From positions 1-40,112 of the forward strand of contig VGTJ01000030.1 in NCBI GenBank assembly GCA_016874775.1: DNA of 40,112 bases, read 5' to 3'. A program made the position numbers and the translations under genes. Each line of letters begins with the position of its first letter. The stretch's first letter is position 1. Source of the stretch: Deltaproteobacteria bacterium (lineage in GTDB: Bacteria > Desulfobacterota > Binatia > Bin18). Under the pieces are notes generated by a model. It had not been told where the DNA came from and did not search any database. It saw nothing but the letters and a program-made list of their open reading frames with translations. Shown here one piece after another: positions 40,036-40,112 of the stretch.

Positions 40036-40112
40036 TCAGGCGGGCATCAACGCTTCCATCACTTGCTCACACGAATACCCCCCAGCAAAGAGGCGTTTCG
40101 CAAGCGAGAGTA
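40036..40112 (-). CDS. Possible C-terminal fragment of a minus-strand gene
   Basis: A reading frame enters from the right edge and ends in TGA at 40038-40036. The 24 visible residues (LAKRLFAGGYSCEQVMEALM and neighbours) look like a normal helical protein end, unlike the other two minus frames, which have early stops and odd composition. Nothing can be said about its function. Confidence 0.4.
   Translation of the reverse strand, partial: LSLAKRLFAGGYSCEQVMEALMPA

Overview
The window looks like a chromosomal segment of a Gram-negative, probably environmental and uncultured bacterium. Outer-membrane biology is explicit (lolA, an OmpA-type lipoprotein, a TonB-like protein, tatA, an acyltransferase) and a PEP-CTERM protein is encoded. 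RNase J next to ftsK/lolA, and many small oxidoreductase, amidohydrolase, DUF169 and thiolase/DUF35 genes, recall soil deltaproteobacterial lineages (Binatia- or Tectomicrobia-like). That placement is an inference from gene style, not a proof.

Layout. 1-117: the tail of an IS4-like transposase. 176-2664 (minus): three exported proteins (cupredoxin, CHRD, cytochrome-like), the last with a clear terminator. 2894-9117 (plus): a TetR-HlyD-ATPase-ATPase-permease-permease operon in the order of cecR-ybhGFSR, but with the two halves of YbhF as separate genes. 9258-15193 (minus): OmpA lipoprotein, luciferase-like oxidoreductase, alpha/beta hydrolase, then a tightly overlapping membrane operon (sterol-desaturase-like enzyme, a small protein, an HTTM-DUF393 fusion, a small membrane protein). 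15426-25712: glutamine-dependent NAD synthetase, a DUF429 protein carrying an in-frame palindromic repeat, aldo/keto reductase, a large alpha/beta hydrolase, a D-aminoacylase-like amidohydrolase, a thiolase-like/DUF35 pair and a DUF169 protein. 25713-26979: a PEP-CTERM gene with a sigma-54-type promoter and three upstream TGTCA/TGACA inverted repeats. 27011-29752: a short-chain dehydrogenase and NAD-malic enzyme. 30281-35901 (minus): housekeeping genes plsC-rnj-ftsK-lolA. 36026-38702: zinc-ribbon/DUF3426 protein, tatA and a TonB-like protein. 38791-39924: tRNA-Ala(CGC) followed by a small basic protein and a TIR/deoxyribosyltransferase-like protein, a candidate accessory module. The right edge holds a possible minus-strand gene tail.

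The intergenic DNA is rich in repeats. Four loci carry clusters of 7-bp units, each locus with its own heptamer and three of them arranged as inverted arms. Several palindromic families (TGTCATTCTGA-type, TGTCATTGCGA-type, GTAGGGCGGGC-type, CCTTCG-type) also occur. One TGTCATTCTGA-type element lies inside the DUF429 gene and is translated through; another lies in the gap splitting the YbhF homologue.

The most promising items for follow-up are the tRNA-linked two-gene module at the right end, the sigma-54/PEP-CTERM control region, the in-frame repeat insertion and the heptamer arrays. All function calls come from reading the sequence; no database search was run.
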